From NCBI GenBank assembly GCA_964017125.1, contig OZ024902.1:34048654-34112653 (forward strand): DNA of 64,000 bases, in the 5' to 3' direction. Below are positions 1 to 12,839 of this stretch, one piece after another; the stretch's first letter is position 1, and each line of letters starts with the position of its first letter. A program made the translations under genes and the position numbers. This stretch comes from Flabesymbios commensalis. Its lineage: Eukaryota; Annelida; Polychaeta; Terebellida; Flabelligeridae. The notes beneath the pieces are model-generated. The model was given only the letters and a program-made list of their open reading frames with translations, made no database searches and was not told the origin of the DNA.

Positions 1-2398
1 AAAGGTCCAGTCCAACCATTTACTCATCACTCATCACTTTTATCGAAACTCATAATTGTCATCGTATTCTTCATGATCAACCTGGTCATCTCCTTTCCGA
101 TCACCAGCATCCAGTAGATCAACCAGCGAGGCTGCTAGAACAGGACAACATGATCACAGTGGTTCCCAGACTCCCAGGTCAGTCTTCATCCACCCCTGTT
201 GCTCCTTGTACATGCACGAAGAAACCCGGTGGTTCACATGCTGGATGTGTGGCTCCAAAGCGGACTGGTACGGGGAAGGCGAGACAGGTCGACTCTTTAC
301 TTGGAAATTAACTTCTTTTCATCTCTCACCATCTTGTGGGGTAGCTTGACATGGACGGCTTTCACAGAAGACTTACTAATGTGTCCGTACACCAGATACG
401 TATGCAAACTGCTCCAGCTGTTTCATCACATAAGGCTTGACATTTTGACGTCGTACCCATTTGCCTGAATGTTTTGTAGAAGCTAGTATTATTTTCTAGC
501 TTTTTAGGTGGCCCAACATTTCCCTTGCCTTTGAATGAACTGGTTCAATCCTCTCCACTGAGGACACCGAGGGGGTGGCACAGTACGTTAATAGTCCGAG
601 AGACTCAGCCACTTCAGGTAATTGTATGTTGACAATCTGTCTGTGCTTCCCCGATCCTGTGTCACACAGTCATATTGATTGAATGGGCATGATGCAGTAG
701 AATCATAAATATGTGTGGTACTGCACATCCACTTGTGTTTTGATAAATTGAAACACTTGGCATAATTAAAACAAATATTGTGGGAATAGACAATGCAGTA
801 GTAAGGCTATTAACATAACACAATCTTACCTAGCTATATGTTTAACAAATTGATGAATTCTACCCTCCACAATGAGGACTGCCATATTTGTTCTGTCCAG
901 CCTAGAAGCCAAGCCTGCTTACCACTCCATACAGCATAACTGACATAACTGTTTTTTTGTGTCATAGTTTGCATGGAAGCTCTTGAAATAATATTGCTGC
1001 CTGACTGCTGATCCAGCTAGAATAATCTCTGGGCTGCCATGTCTCAACCTCTCCTGTGCTTTGATAGATCCAGGATGATAACTGTCAGTCGAGATCGCCG
1101 TCTGATCGAGAATCTGTATGTATATCTCACAACAGTTCGGGGGAAGGCTGGTAAAAGTATGTAGCGTCTTCCAGAAGGTGAGGCTAGTCAAGGAGGGAGA
1201 TTTTGTTGATTTTCGAGGAAAAGCCATTTGGTGACCCAAGCAAAGGAGTTACAGTCATAAGTACAGCCATAAGAGTTCTTCCAAGTCCATTGGTTCATTT
1301 AGACTTTACGAGGAGCGGGGATGCCAGGTTGCTTTGCTCCTGGTACTGGATGACTTGAGATGATAGATTCACATAGTAACACAGGTCGACACAGCTTACT
1401 ATTTGAAAAAAAAACAATGAATATAGTTGTGAGCGGGATTTTAACTGATTACCTTTTTTTGTGAGGAAGTGATGTTGATCTTGTTGTTATCAGTTTTTCA
1501 GAATTAAGTTCCATATTGTCGAATCTTAGTGGCCACCATTGGTCTTGTGAAACAGAATGTTACGGCAAAAAAGGACAACGACATTCTGGTACTGATCCGC
1601 ACTTCCAAGAATGTAAGCTTGTGCAAGAGCATCAACAAGGACGATAACCAAACTGTGCAGAAGCCAAAATGAAAAGGCAACATGTGTGCTCTTTGGGAAT
1701 TTCTTGAATTTGACATGATTTTTTATTGGGCTATTCTGTAGCCGTTTCTGGAGTTTCTCAGCTTGATAGTTCTGATTCATCATAGCCATTCTTCGAGCAA
1801 GTGCAATGACGATAGCAAGATAACCTCATTATGTTGGACAACATGTTCTCCAGTACGAATACAAGTGCCTTCTCATGGACATATCAGATCGCTCTGAAAT
1901 AGTCTTACTATGTTTTTTACCCTCATAACATAGGTCTGGAACTTGTTATACTCAGTTATCTCCAATCTTGGCTGAGCTATGGCGAAAAATAGACTTTTCG
2001 TTAATGGCGGCAATATTTTGCGCAATAACATATATCATACACATCTGATCACTTCAAGAATAGTTTTATAATGCTCTTGGACCCTCAAAACATGCGGTTA
2101 GACACCTTAATTGCAATGGCGTCACAAATTTGCATAAAAATGGTATATGGGACATTTTGTCAACTTTTTAACATAACAAATCGTTTTCTATGGTATTTTC
2201 CCAATCTAGAAACATCAATAGGAAATTTATTTTCGGGGGGGGTGCACGATACCCCCTTCTTCCTGAGGCACAATTAAGTCATAAAGCATTTAACACGCCC
2301 CATATACGTTATATGTTCACTGGACATGCTTTAGAAAAACGTTGGATGAGCGTTATATGCGCGCTCAGTGCTGGCATTCTTGATTTGTTTCTGAACGT
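1..2398. other. no supported gene
   Basis: I see no exon with convincing homology here. Short open frames on the minus strand at 919-1239 and 1504-1789 lack recognisable motifs; the second has one hydrophobic stretch but no clean splice sites that I could pair. If the minus-strand EGF/FTP gene continues leftward, later exons could lie here, but none was recognised. The stretch may also hold old repeat debris. Confidence 0.5.
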
Positions 2399-3764
2399 AA
2401 GGCTCAGTCACACATAGTCGACGCACGACCCACGCACTGAAAATTGCTTCTTTTTTGCCAGAGCTTCGGTCGTGCGTCAGCACTCGTTACTGGTTCGCGA
2501 AGGGCGCTGCACTAACGCTACACATATTTTTGTGCTCAGTGTAATGGCCAAAGTTATGTTTAAAATATTGAACGCATATGAACGCATAAACATATACACG
2601 CCAGAAGACTGCCAGCAACACGCAGGGTGCGCTAGAACAACGTTATTTTAACGCCCAATACATTTGCTTTGTATCACATGGCTGCCCGTTGAGGGCACCT
2701 GGCAGTTACGGGCAACGTGCCTGCCATGCGCTGCATGAGCGCTGGAAACAAACGCTGGGCACAAGCGGGTAGTTCGTCCAGCGCTCGAGCAACAGGCTGT
2801 GACTATGTTATTTCTGCAGCTTAACCTTTGGGGCTCTGAAGAACGACTCTTTATTTTTAATCATTTGAAGTGGTGTTTCACACGATACAAGGCTTTAAGT
2901 GCAGAATTTGTTTTTAATTTGCGAAAATACGTCGAAATATATAATGGTGTCATAAACTTAGAACACATATTTTCTTTTAAAAATGATTACATATGTACAA
3001 AACAGTTCGTCCAGCGCTCGAGCAACAGGCTGTGACTATGTTATTTCTGCAGCTTAACCTTTGGGGCTCTGAAGAACGACTCTTTATTTTTAATCATTTG
3101 AAGTGGTGTTTCACACGATACAAGGCTTTAAGTGCAGAATTTGTTTTTAATTTGCGAAAATACGTCGAAATATATAATGGTGTCATAAACTTAGAACACA
3201 TATTTTCTTTTTAAAATGATTACATATGTACAAAAAAAACTGATAAAATTCACTATAATCGTCGACATTAGTTAGCATTTTAGGGTTTAATGTGCACTGT
3301 ATGAGTTCAACACGTTAGCAATGCGCTGTTCATTCGCCATTTGCATTGAAAACACGCTGTGCATTCGCTACCAGCTTGCGACGTCTTTCACAATCCGAAC
3401 TCAAATTGTTATTTTTTATTTTTTATGAGTGGACTGTGCGTCGTTTATGTGTGACTGTGAGAAACCTCGGTTAACGGAAACACAACGAATTTAGGGTGCG
3501 TGCTATACTTGTGCCTAGCGTTAGACTGGCGCTGGTCTGACGTTCTTCTGTCGTCTACATTCACACGTGGAAAAACGCTCTCATTTTTTGAACATTCAGA
3601 ACATGTGCACAGGTTGACGCACACAATAAATGAATAACGTTCATCCGGCGTTCTCGTCAAATCATCAACGAATTCTCATGCAAGCCAGCGAATCACAATC
3701 CACTAACCAAAATTCATAATTTTTGGTGCGCTGGACGTGCGTGATGGTATGTGTGACTGGGCCT
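2399..3764. mobile_element. non-autonomous DNA transposon with TIRs
   Basis: The left end reads AAGGCTCAGTCACACATA and the right end is its near reverse complement (TATGTGTGACTGGGCCTT), giving terminal inverted repeats of about 18 bp. Similarity then continues more loosely through GC-richer 'ACGCACG' sequence. The element is about 1.37 kb and has no transposase frame, so it would have been moved in trans. Flanks are TA- or TTAA-like (GTAA on the left, TTTAA on the right), but the target duplication is not clear enough to assign a superfamily. It contains a 233-bp tandem duplication. Confidence 0.7.
2771..3236. repeat. 233-bp direct tandem duplication
   Basis: Two nearly identical copies lie head-to-tail, the first starting at 2771 and the second at 3004 (both start AGTTCGTCCAGCGCTCGAGC). 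Only a few differences are visible, mainly in an A-run near the end of each copy, so the duplication is recent compared with the host transposon. Open frames over each copy (2799-3035 and 2993-3214) are the same chance frame seen twice. Confidence 0.9.
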
Positions 3765-5498
3765 TTAAAAAAGATTTTAAAATGAAGGATTCTCGACCCT
3801 AATATTATGCACTAGGATTACTGTGATTTTCAAGTTAACATCGCTGCTGCCAATACAAAGTCACGCTGAGTGTAGTAAAGTAAAGTACATGTATATGGCA
3901 TAACTTTATATTCTGAATACAAATGTGTTATCACTAATTATACAAGTGATTAAATTAGGTTAATTCACGCGTCAGTGGCGAAAACCGATTTTTCACTATT
4001 GTGCCTCGTGTCACAATTAATGCTAGTCCTTGAGATTTTGACGGAACTGTGTTGATATGAAGGACCGCGGTATTCTGCATTAGTTCTGTGTGTGCAACAA
4101 CATTGCCATAGCTGATAATGCCACCCCGCCATATTGACCAAAAATGGAAAAGTCTGAATGTTGGCATTATCGTACTCCCACAGTAGTCAGGGGGATTAAC
4201 CTATTTTACCCCCGAATTGTTCAAATCCTCCCAAAAGCACAAATTTGGCCCACGTATGGCAAAGGCCATATAATTGTGACTTTTTGCGGGCGCCTAGCTG
4301 ATCGCTGGCCTTGGGCGCCATATTTGACAAATCCAAGATTGCCGCTATTTAAATTAGGGTCATGTCATAACTTGTAAACTAATAGACATAGAGACGCATG
4401 TAATACCACTTTTTCATCGTTTTCGAATATGTAGAATTGATCTATGATGTTTTGAAATTGATTTAGGGATTATTTAAAGTACAAATATATATGTAAAAAA
4501 TATTTTTGTCAAACTAAACGACATGTTACCGGTTTAAATGAACCAGATCAGCAACACAATTATCTGTGTCAGGCATTGATAATGACCTATAAATAATATT
4601 TGGTACCAGAGCCAGTCTTTGGAGTCCCTGTGTATCAGCCATATTAGATAATTAAAAATAGCCGCTATTCACAACAAGCACACGTCATAACTTGCAAACT
4701 AATACATGTAGAGACACACTTTATAACACTTCTCTACGTTTTTCATCAACGATTTCGAATATATAATTTTTGCTTAAATGCAGTAAAAATTCTAACAATC
4801 GTAATAGAAGCAAAAGAGTCGCGCCAGACGTCGAAATTAGGAACTGATCATTGACGAAGTTTTAAATCCGAGATATTAGGTTTTCTTTTATGATGTTTAA
4901 ATGGGTAAAAGTAAACAATTTTTTCTGCGACCGGCCCCACACAGGCTTAATGGGTAAGTCAAGCCCCTGACCGAGATTCATCCACTAAAAAAAAGGATGC
5001 GACATTGGGGGGCGTCTTGGAGCTATGACCCATTTGGGGATGATTAGCTACCAAGGGCCCGCAGGTGCTTGTGATGGCCGGGCCCAGGTTACTCTGGGAT
5101 ATAGGTCCGGCGGTCAGTCGGATCGAGGTCAGACTGATTACATCCGGACCAAGTGACAGGAAGTTGGTCTCACAGCCCTGTCAAGTAGTCCCACGACCAA
5201 TATGGACCTGCTGTGTCAACTCACATATACAGACTGCACGTGCACAGCACTCTCACTGCATATAATAAAAAATGAGCCCCGGTTGGGCTCGCCAAAAATA
5301 TTTAAAAAAAAAAGAAAAAAAAAATACAATTCTGAATTTCGACATGCGTAATGGATATATACTATACCCGTGACATAATATGTGATATTGTTCTTGTTGA
5401 ACATTTGAAATAATACTTATTGTCCCTCCACTTTTACTGTTTAGAGCGCCTGCGAACGACCGAAAAGGCTGATGTATGGCTCTATATCAAATGCTTTA

Positions 5499-5595
<97 letters not shown>

Positions 5596-6333
5596 TCACA
5601 AGATCTGAACAGATATATTTTTGTATCTGATTTAACAAGCCAAACACAAGGTGAAATTGATAACAGATTTATTTTGTTTCCTAAAATGACGTCAATGAAT
5701 AAGCGATTCTAACATTATTGGAGTGACAATGGCGGGCAAGACTTGTCGGCCTGTATCTTGCGATGGCGCACCAATCTCAGCCTTTATCGACCAAAAAGCA
5801 GTGCCATATGTATATATATTTTATCGAGGTAGTACTGTATACATAGAAGTACTTTTATGTCTTTTGCACAATTTTGCTTTTATATTGTGTATTCCATTTT
5901 TATTGCATATACATGTACTATTTACTTTTTCATCCAAATAAAAAAAAACATCTATCCCACCAACCCGCAACATTGAACCGATGTTTGCTTGTTGGGTATC
6001 TAAACCCATCCGACACGAGACATAAAGTGCAAAATCAAAACAAAATCTGCAACGTCACATAATAATCAGTCTCGACTTAGTCTTATACTAAGTTAAAGTA
6101 ATTTTTTGGCAAGATTACCTTTTTGTATTTCAATGCACGTGAAGTCAAAGTGAAGCAATAGTAGAGCATGTTTATGTTTATGGGGCTCTGAACATTTGTC
6201 CTGTTGTGAGAATATTTCTACACATATTTCACAATCAATGTTCAGTCACTTGAATCAATGGATCGCGATAGAGATATAAAATAAATAACATGTAATTCAT
6301 GGCTGGAGCATATTAGTGAATGCCAGGTCTAAC
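3765..6333. other. intergenic or intronic, no gene recognised
   Basis: No coding exon is recognised. The stretch 4860-5500 has the look of an old SINE or LINE 3' end: it is less AT-rich than its surroundings and runs straight into the (ATT)n tract at 5499. No diagnostic motif was found, so this is a guess. Confidence 0.4.
5499..5595. repeat. (ATT)n microsatellite
   Basis: About 97 bp of uninterrupted ATT triplets, roughly 32 units. It produces spurious poly-Leu and poly-Ile open frames on the plus strand. It could be the expanded tail of a retroposed element ending just before it. Confidence 0.97.
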
Positions 6334-6432
6334 CTTGAGTACAGTGAGGTGGATCATCATATCCCAGACACTGACTACATCCAGCCACATCGTCACATCT
6401 CACATCTAACACACAGTGGGAGCAGTCAGCGT
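6334..6432 (-). CDS. EGF-like exon of the EGF/FTP receptor-like gene
   Basis: A 99-bp exon between acceptor TTATTTTCAG and donor CAAG|GTTAGA. It encodes about 32 residues with the cysteine spacing of a compact EGF-like or MEGF-type module (ADCSHC, then VRCDD, GCSQCLGY and HCTQ). It starts with two bases of a codon and ends with one, so both flanking introns are phase 1, the usual phase for EGF and FTP modules. The upstream candidate exon 7078-7190 ends in the matching phase; joined, the split codon gives Asp. By family pattern it would be extracellular, contributing to a receptor stalk. No further downstream exon was recognised to the left, so the end of the gene is missing or diverged. Confidence 0.72.
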
Positions 6433-7077
6433 CTGAAAATAAATCAAAGCTTATTTCCTACTCTAAGTACATAATACAATAAACACTTAATTGAAAAAAT
6501 TGATACACGAACAATAGAAATACATCAGGTGTATTATAGAGATATATAGTAGGGTGACTAACCTAACTTTCATAAACACTTTTTGGCTACTTGATGATTG
6601 AACTGACTTCCTTAAAACTTAAAAAAAATTTAGCCCCTATTTCCCACGCGAAAATCCCGGCATTTTTCTCTAGATACGTAAATCGAAAATGGCCGCTCAC
6701 GGCATTATGAAAATAATAACTTTTGACAGCTATAAATATGAAAAAAAAAACTTTTTAGGCAATTCGACCACAAGAAATTCGTTTCTGAGGTCAGTTTGAT
6801 ATTAAAACACATTTCTGACCCAGAAGTCCAAGATGGCCGACACATTTGGATAAAATGTGTGGTTTTTTTAAGCGAAACAGAATTTGGTCGTCTTGCAGGG
6901 GGGGGGGGGGGGTGGTATGAATGGAACAGTAAATATGCTTATAGACGAATTTAATGCTCTAAATAACAATCACAAATTACAATAAAAAAAATTAAAATTG
7001 GCATCCACCTAAATTTGAAACAAGGAAACATGCATAGTGTCTACTGAACATAAAATATATGTATTGAATTATACCTC

Positions 7078-7190
7078 CTGCCAGGCTATGTTCTGAATCC
7101 TCAGATCCTGATGAATATATCATGTTTTTCTGTTTACCATCATCTGATTTTATTTTCATGCCAGTTTCACTCATCATTTCCGTGACGATC
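7078..7190 (-). CDS. candidate linker exon of the EGF/FTP gene
   Basis: A 113-bp open stretch with acceptor ATCACCTCAG and donor GGAG|GTATAA on the minus strand. The 37 whole codons give a polar, charged peptide (including ETGMKIKSDDGKQK and SSGSEDSEHSLAG) with no cysteines and no known domain. It ends in phase 1, which fits the next EGF exon. It begins in phase 2, which does not fit the phase-1 end of the last FTP exon, so at least one intervening exon is required if it belongs to this gene. Its position inside an inverted-repeat pair raises the alternative that it is transposon-borne or a chance frame. Confidence 0.4.
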
Positions 7191-7418
7191 CTGAGGTGAT
7201 AAATGTGCTCAGCACTGTCTTAGCTAGGATTAGACAACTGCCCGCCTTTTTTCTCAAATTTTTGCATAACTGCCCGTGTATTTTCCTTTGTAGTGTAATC
7301 TTGATAATTTTTGCCCGTCATTTTAACTTTATACCCATCCAAAAGATGGGTGCACAGGTCACTGGCTAGCACAGTGGTGCTCAGCAGCAGTTCTGCTGTA
7401 GATGAATATATCATCAAT

Positions 7419-7555
7419 CAGGGCCGTAGCCAAGAGATACTGATTACTCCGGTGTGTGGGGGGTGGGGTTGTCTAGGGGGGTGTGGGGGAATGCCCATTA
7501 GGCGTGTTTTGGTCCGGTGAATACCGGACTGACCGGACCGGTGACTACGGCCCTG
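7419..7555. mobile_element. 137-bp hAT-like MITE
   Basis: The ends are CAGGGCCGTAGCC and its complement CTACGGCCCTG, with a GC-rich interior carrying smaller self-complementary GGTCCGGT/ACCGGACC motifs. CAGGG termini are typical of hAT-derived MITEs. TCAAT borders both sides, but a full 8-bp target duplication is not evident. It abuts the Gypsy fossil. Confidence 0.65.
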
Positions 7556-7559
7556 TCAA

Positions 7560-9360
7560 TGTAGACAAAGCAACACTTACCAATCAGTCCATGTTCCCTG
7601 TTCATAGTGTGTTAGAAGAGGCTGCAGCGTTGGCCAGCCTAAACAGTATTCTCTTGAACTCAAATAGGCCCCTATGGCAAGTGAAGGCTGTTTTGTATCT
7701 CTCCTCGGGTGCTACTGGAATCTGCAGTAGCCACTTTTCAGATCCAAAGTCGAAAGCAACTTGGCAGGCAGTAGGAGTCATTTACCGTGGCCGCATTAAG
7801 TTTACAGTAGTCAATGCAGACGATCTAGGTATGATCCATCTTTTTTGTGGATCAATGTGACTGGGCCCGCACATGGTTATGTTGACATCTGGATGACACC
7901 CGCTTTGATCATATCGTTGACCACTTTCCTTTTTGAGAGGGGTGTGCAGTGAGCCCTCTGTCTAATGGATTAGTAGCCATTAAGTTTGATTGTGAGGGGA
8001 ATCAGGTTGCAGTGACCGAGGTTGGACAGGACCTCGTCAAACACGACTGTATACCCTTCATGACGTCATCGATGCAAGGGTGGCCGCAGCTCTCAGACAG
8101 AGGCTCATGGGGGATGAAGTCTGTATGCGGCGTAATGCTGAAGTTCTGACCGAACGATGTCACCTTTCTTGTTTTTTAACCACTCTCCCCAATTCCTCGG
8201 CTGATGGCATCACTGCTTATCAGCAGCACATTTGAGAAGTCTTTTGTAACTAATACTGGGAATGCATTGGCATCCATGAGCTTAACTTCTGTGTTCTGGC
8301 AACACCGGTGTCGAGTAGGGCATGGACCTGCCCTTCAGCAATATCTAGATATATTTGACATGGCGACAATGCTGCCATTAGTGGCCCCTTGAAACCGTAC
8401 AATGTCTTGTTTGATATGGGCAAACATTTGCATAATGGCCTACGCCTTTGTAGCACGCGCAGATTTGCTAGACGGCTGTTCACGACATCCCGTCCTAGTG
8501 GTTAGGGTTCAGGTTCACAATCCTTTACACATCAGTGTATCCACGATACTGCTGGCGCTCAAACGTTTTCTACAAGGTGTCGACTCATCTCGGTGCCGGT
8601 GGTTGTGTGGGACTCCTGCTTGTTCATACAGGCCTGTAATTGGTCCATGTGCCTCTGTATGGTTTCCAGGATCGACATAAACTTATCTGACGACTGGTTT
8701 TTCTGTGTCACACCCACCTCCATGGGCTCCTAGTTCTGGTGCTCTTTTTTCTATTGAGCCTTCTTCTCCAGGGCCACCTCAATTGCTGTTCCGAGAGTGT
8801 TAGCTCGTTCTGTCCTGAACAGGTGGCCAGCAAAGGCCACCAGTCAGTAAATCACTTCAGAAAGCTGACCACATTCCCCTCTTCACCCATAGCCCGTGCT
8901 GTGGGGTAGTCAAGCTTGGCGTCAGATAAGAATTGCATGATGTTCGCCGTGGCATTTTCTTCTGGCTTCTGTTTGATCGTATGTAGCTTATTCTGTAGGA
9001 ACATATTCTACTGATGACAGGAATAAGTCTGTGAGCTTTTCCATAAGCTCCGACCAGCTACTAGCCTCCTCCGGTGGATCCAGTATTGTACTTCGCCTGG
9101 AAGGTCACCATAATTTGTCTCCTGTGCAAAAGAAAATAGGAGCTCTACGTTTGTGGTTCCTTGTTCCAATCTGCTGATGCGTCACATCCATTCTCTGGTC
9201 AGGTCGGGCCATCACAGACATCTATCTTTCTGGCAGCTCTCTCCAGATTGCTGAATCGGGTTGTCTCAGGGTGGTTGGCAACAAACATGTTCACCAAGTG
9301 CTGGCACTGCTCTCAAGTCATGGCTAACGGGATACTCGAATTAGCCATGTTGTACTTCTT
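7560..9360 (-). mobile_element. Ty3/Gypsy LTR retrotransposon fossil, broken
   Basis: Read on the minus strand, the region shows, in order, a gag-like stretch (about 9360-8680), a pepsin-type protease region with a DTG signature (about 8450-8290) and a reverse transcriptase region near 7900-7600 recognisable by its VAPE..KTAF and GLFEFKR-type motifs. This gag, protease, RT order fits Ty3/Gypsy. It is an old relic with many breaks, no intact gene and no integrase region or LTR pair that I could identify. It lies between two inverted repeats and next to a MITE. Confidence 0.75.
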
Positions 9361-10214
9361 TTGATAGCCAGTTGTAAGATTCGGGTTCGATCCCAGAATC
9401 TAACAACACACCTCACTGTGCTTTTCCTATTAAGCTCCCCAGTGCCACAGCAATGGCATGAAGTGCCAACAAGTCCTTTGTGCTATATAAGTCCTTTGTG
9501 CTATATAAAAGATTTCACACTAGGCGTAATTCTGCTTTACCGTCCAGTCATATATCCTTTTATTATCTTTAAATGCAAGTACAGAAACAATTCATTGGCA
9601 GTGTTGTTAGTACGGGTGTGGGTACCTGGGTGTGCATGTTTTAATTATTCCCCAAATTTTTTTGTTTGTAACCTAGCGGGGGCGGGATCTGTGACCTTTT
9701 TTGTTCATGACAGCCGGATAGCTCTGGCCGGTCTGGGTCTGTGATAACACAGACAAACACTGGCCATTTACCGCCAGGCGATCTGGTTACAGTGATGTCC
9801 TGTTTGTCTTGCAATATGTTAGTTTTAACAACCTGTTTTGTCTAAGCTCTTGGTTTGTTTGACCATCTGTTGGATCCAAGTGCGCACTTGGATTCTGGTT
9901 AGCATCAACTGAGCATTTATAATCTGACTTGTATCATTTATATGCATTTGATCTCAAACTTGTATATTACCTTTTTTTTGTTAGAAACTAATATATGTGA
10001 ATTCATGGATATAATCCGGGACTCAGAGCTTAATGTGACAGGCAATTCAGACTAAACACATTTTGTTGACATACACTCAGATATATTAAAATTTTAGAAT
10101 CCCTTTCTCCTCGTTTCCCATTTAGGTGTAGGCCTATGTATGACATATAATGTGCTAAACTTTTTTATTTATTACTATAATTCGTGACTCGTATTACCAA
10201 CTTCTTCTAACCCC
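9361..10214. other. no gene seen; possible remains of the fossil's flank
   Basis: No exon is recognised. A short direct duplication (AGTCCTTTGTGCTATATA) sits at 9470-9507. The stretch might include LTR remains of the adjacent Gypsy fossil, but no paired copy exists in the window to confirm it. Confidence 0.35.
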
Positions 10215-10640
10215 CGTTTTTAGAGCAATACATTTATCTAGACATATTAATAATAACTGCTGTATTCATACCCCACACAAGGCGACCAAACTCTGTTTCA
10301 CTTACAAAAATGGCTTTTCGATCAGAATTTGTCGGTTTCTCATATTTTGGGTTCAGAAATGTGTTTTAATACCAAATTGACATCAGAAACGGATTCCTTG
10401 AGGTCGAATTATCCAAAAAAGTATTTTTATTCATATTTATAGCTTTTCTATGTCAAACGTTATTTTTTTGCAATGGTGCGAGCAGCCATTTTAGATTTAC
10501 TCCTCTAGACAAAATTACCGGGACTTTTGCGAGGGACATAGGGGCTAAATATTTTCTAAAATGTTCAAAGAAGTCAAATCAATCGTCAAACATCTTAGCC
10601 AGAAAGTGGTCTTGACAGTTGGGTTTTTTCACCCTACTAA

Positions 10641-11384
10641 TATTCTCTTTTTTTTATACAGAAGTATTAAGATTTCTAGACGACTTTATGAACCTAATAA
10701 AATCATAGAAACAAATTTTAGTAAAAGTTGACTTTTTACCATAATTGGGATGTGCCGAACACGATTAGCCCGGTTTCCAAGCAGAATTTTGCGTTTTATG
10801 TTGTCCAATTAGCCTATACAAAATAGCTGCTAATTGACTATTTCGGTCATTTTGTGAGGTAATACATTACCATAGCCACGTAAAATAGACACTGCTATTA
10901 TATTGGGTAAGCCTATCAAAAATGTTTTTAACACAATTAAAGTAAGTGCAATTGAATTAGTCTTTCTCAATTTTGCCTTTAAGTATAAATAAAATGGCCC
11001 AGTTGACAATTTTGGAAATTTAATTTATACAGGTCATGCATGCTTCGTCTTACAGTAATATTATGTTGATCTATTAGTTTTCACGAGAAACAGATATACA
11101 TCACAGATAATTATAATTGTAAAAAAATATCAATTGAAATAATATGTATTTGAAACACTTTATCAATTATGTTGATTAAAGACTAGATAACCTGTCGCTC
11201 ACTATGCTCTATATAAAGGTATTTTGCTGTGTGGCTTATCGTGATTTTACAACGGAGAAGATTTGCTGGCGATATTCACTGGAAATAAATTAGGTTAATT
11301 AGGGAAAATATATTATATAAAATTTAGATGCTCAATATGTCTAGTTTGGACAAACGCCGCAATCATACATAGTGATGGAGTTCG
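10641..11384. other. no gene seen
   Basis: AT-rich sequence without recognisable exon, repeat ends or RNA gene. Confidence 0.5.
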
Positions 11385-11730
11385 GGCGAAAACGCCTCCC
11401 TGACCCTCTTTACTGCCACCCTGTCGCCTGGTATTAGTTTGCTTAGCAATTTAGCACCTCTTCTCGCGATTGCCTGTTAACGTCCCACTGTCACTCGCTA
11501 CCGCCTTTTTCCCTCTAACGCCTCTTCGTGGACTTTTAGCACCCTCACGTCACCCCTCAACAGCTGCCTGTATTTTTTAACTTTTCTTTGTCGCTCTTTA
11601 ACACCTCCCGCTTCCATCTAACATTTCCCAGTCGCCCATTCTACGCCACCCCTTGCCCCTTCAATGCTTCTCTGTTACCCTTATCGACTCCTCTCTGTCG
11701 CTTTTCACCAGTATTTTGCCACATACACAA

Positions 11731-11830
11731 CCAGCACACGATATTGACCCAATGTTGAGTTAATGTTGGGCCATTGTCTTTGACGCTGGCCCAACATTAA
11801 CCCTACATTGGATTCACGTGTTGTGTTTGC
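11731..11830. mobile_element. palindromic MITE, CCCAGCAAACAC family, copy 1
   Basis: Starts CCAGCACACGATATTGACCC and ends with the near complement (GATTCACGTGTTGTGTTTGC). The middle carries the family core TAATGTTGGGCCA, with its complement TGGCCCAACATTA on the other arm. It is a short hairpin with no coding capacity, found about ten times in this window. Confidence 0.75.
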
Positions 11831-12839
11831 TGTTTAACGACTCTCCATCACATTTTAACGCCCCTTCATCCAGTTTCACGTTTTTCTGTCGCCCTTTAAT
11901 ACTTATCCGTTGCAATTTGGTGCCTCTCTGTCATCCTTTATGTTGATTTTAAGTCCTCTATGCCGCTTTTCAACAGTTATTTGTGCCACATAACGAATCT
12001 CTAGCGTATTTTAACGCCCCTTCATCGACATTTCACGCTTTTCCGTCGCTATTTAGCGTCTGTCTGTCCGCTACGGCCTTTAACGTTCCCCTGTCGTCCT
12101 CTATCCTTTCCCCGTCACCAATTAATGGCTCTCCACCACTTAAAGAAATCTTCTTTTAACGACTCTCTATCTTTTAACGCAGCTCAGTCGCTCTTTAAAA
12201 TTCGCCCTGTTTTTCATATAACGCCTCTTTGTAACTCTTTAACGCATCTTGTTTGCATTTATTTGCATCTTGTAGCCTTTTAATATTTTCTCGTCGCCAT
12301 TAAATCCCCACCCATGGGACATTTAAGCCTTCCCGTTTTCCTTTGACAATTCCCCCTGACCTTTGACGCCTCTTCGTCACCCTTTCACAATACACTGAAT
12401 CCGTGAACGTGTTTTTATCGCCTTGGATGCAGGTATCTATGCCACATAGTGTGTTAGATGTCACATGCAATTTTGAAAGTTCACACAGGACAAGGATTGG
12501 GAAGCGGTGATCGCGATAAAGAGGCATTAAACGGCGACAGAGAAACGTTATAAGGCGACTGAAACGAGCTCAAAGAGCAACAGAAAGACGCTATAAAGGG
12601 CGAGGGGGTGGCGGTAAAAGGCAATGAAATGTCCCATGTAGGGAGACGGGAAGGCGTCAATGAAAAAACGTACAAGCTGTCAAGCTCATTGGGGATTACT
12701 AAAGTGCGCTAAAGAGCAGCGACGGGGATGTGTCAAATGGTGATGGGTGAGCATGCAATGGCGACGGAGTACCGTTGAAATACGACAAAAAGCGTTAGTA
12801 AAGGGTCCCAGAAATACATTAAAGGGTGGTGGACAGAAG

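Larger units (their letters stand above)
6543..10640. mobile_element. pair of 420-bp inverted repeats, possible 4.1 kb TIR element
   Basis: Sequence 6543-6965 matches the reverse complement of 10215-10640 over its whole length with moderate divergence. Both outer ends read AGTAGGGTGA, and both inner parts share GAAACAGA.TTTGGTCG.CTTG. They could be the long TIRs of one element, or two independent opposite insertions of one MITE family. The interval between them holds a candidate host exon (7078-7190), a small hAT-like MITE and a broken Ty3/Gypsy fossil. The enclosed host exon favours independent insertions if that exon is real. Confidence 0.6.

Noticed and set aside
919-1239. 106-codon minus-strand frame, considered as a further receptor exon
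   Set aside because: No cysteine pattern of EGF or FTP type, no hydrophobic segment and no matching splice phases.
1504-1789. Minus-strand frame with a hydrophobic stretch, considered as a membrane exon
   Set aside because: The hydrophobic run lies in a chance-like AT-rich frame, a second overlapping frame is equally open, and no acceptor and donor pair with correct phase was found.
5420-5712. Poly-Leu and poly-Ile open frames
   Set aside because: Read-through of the (ATT)n microsatellite.
9361-10214. A recognisable LTR for the Gypsy fossil
   Set aside because: No second copy of any terminal segment is present in the window, so an LTR cannot be supported.
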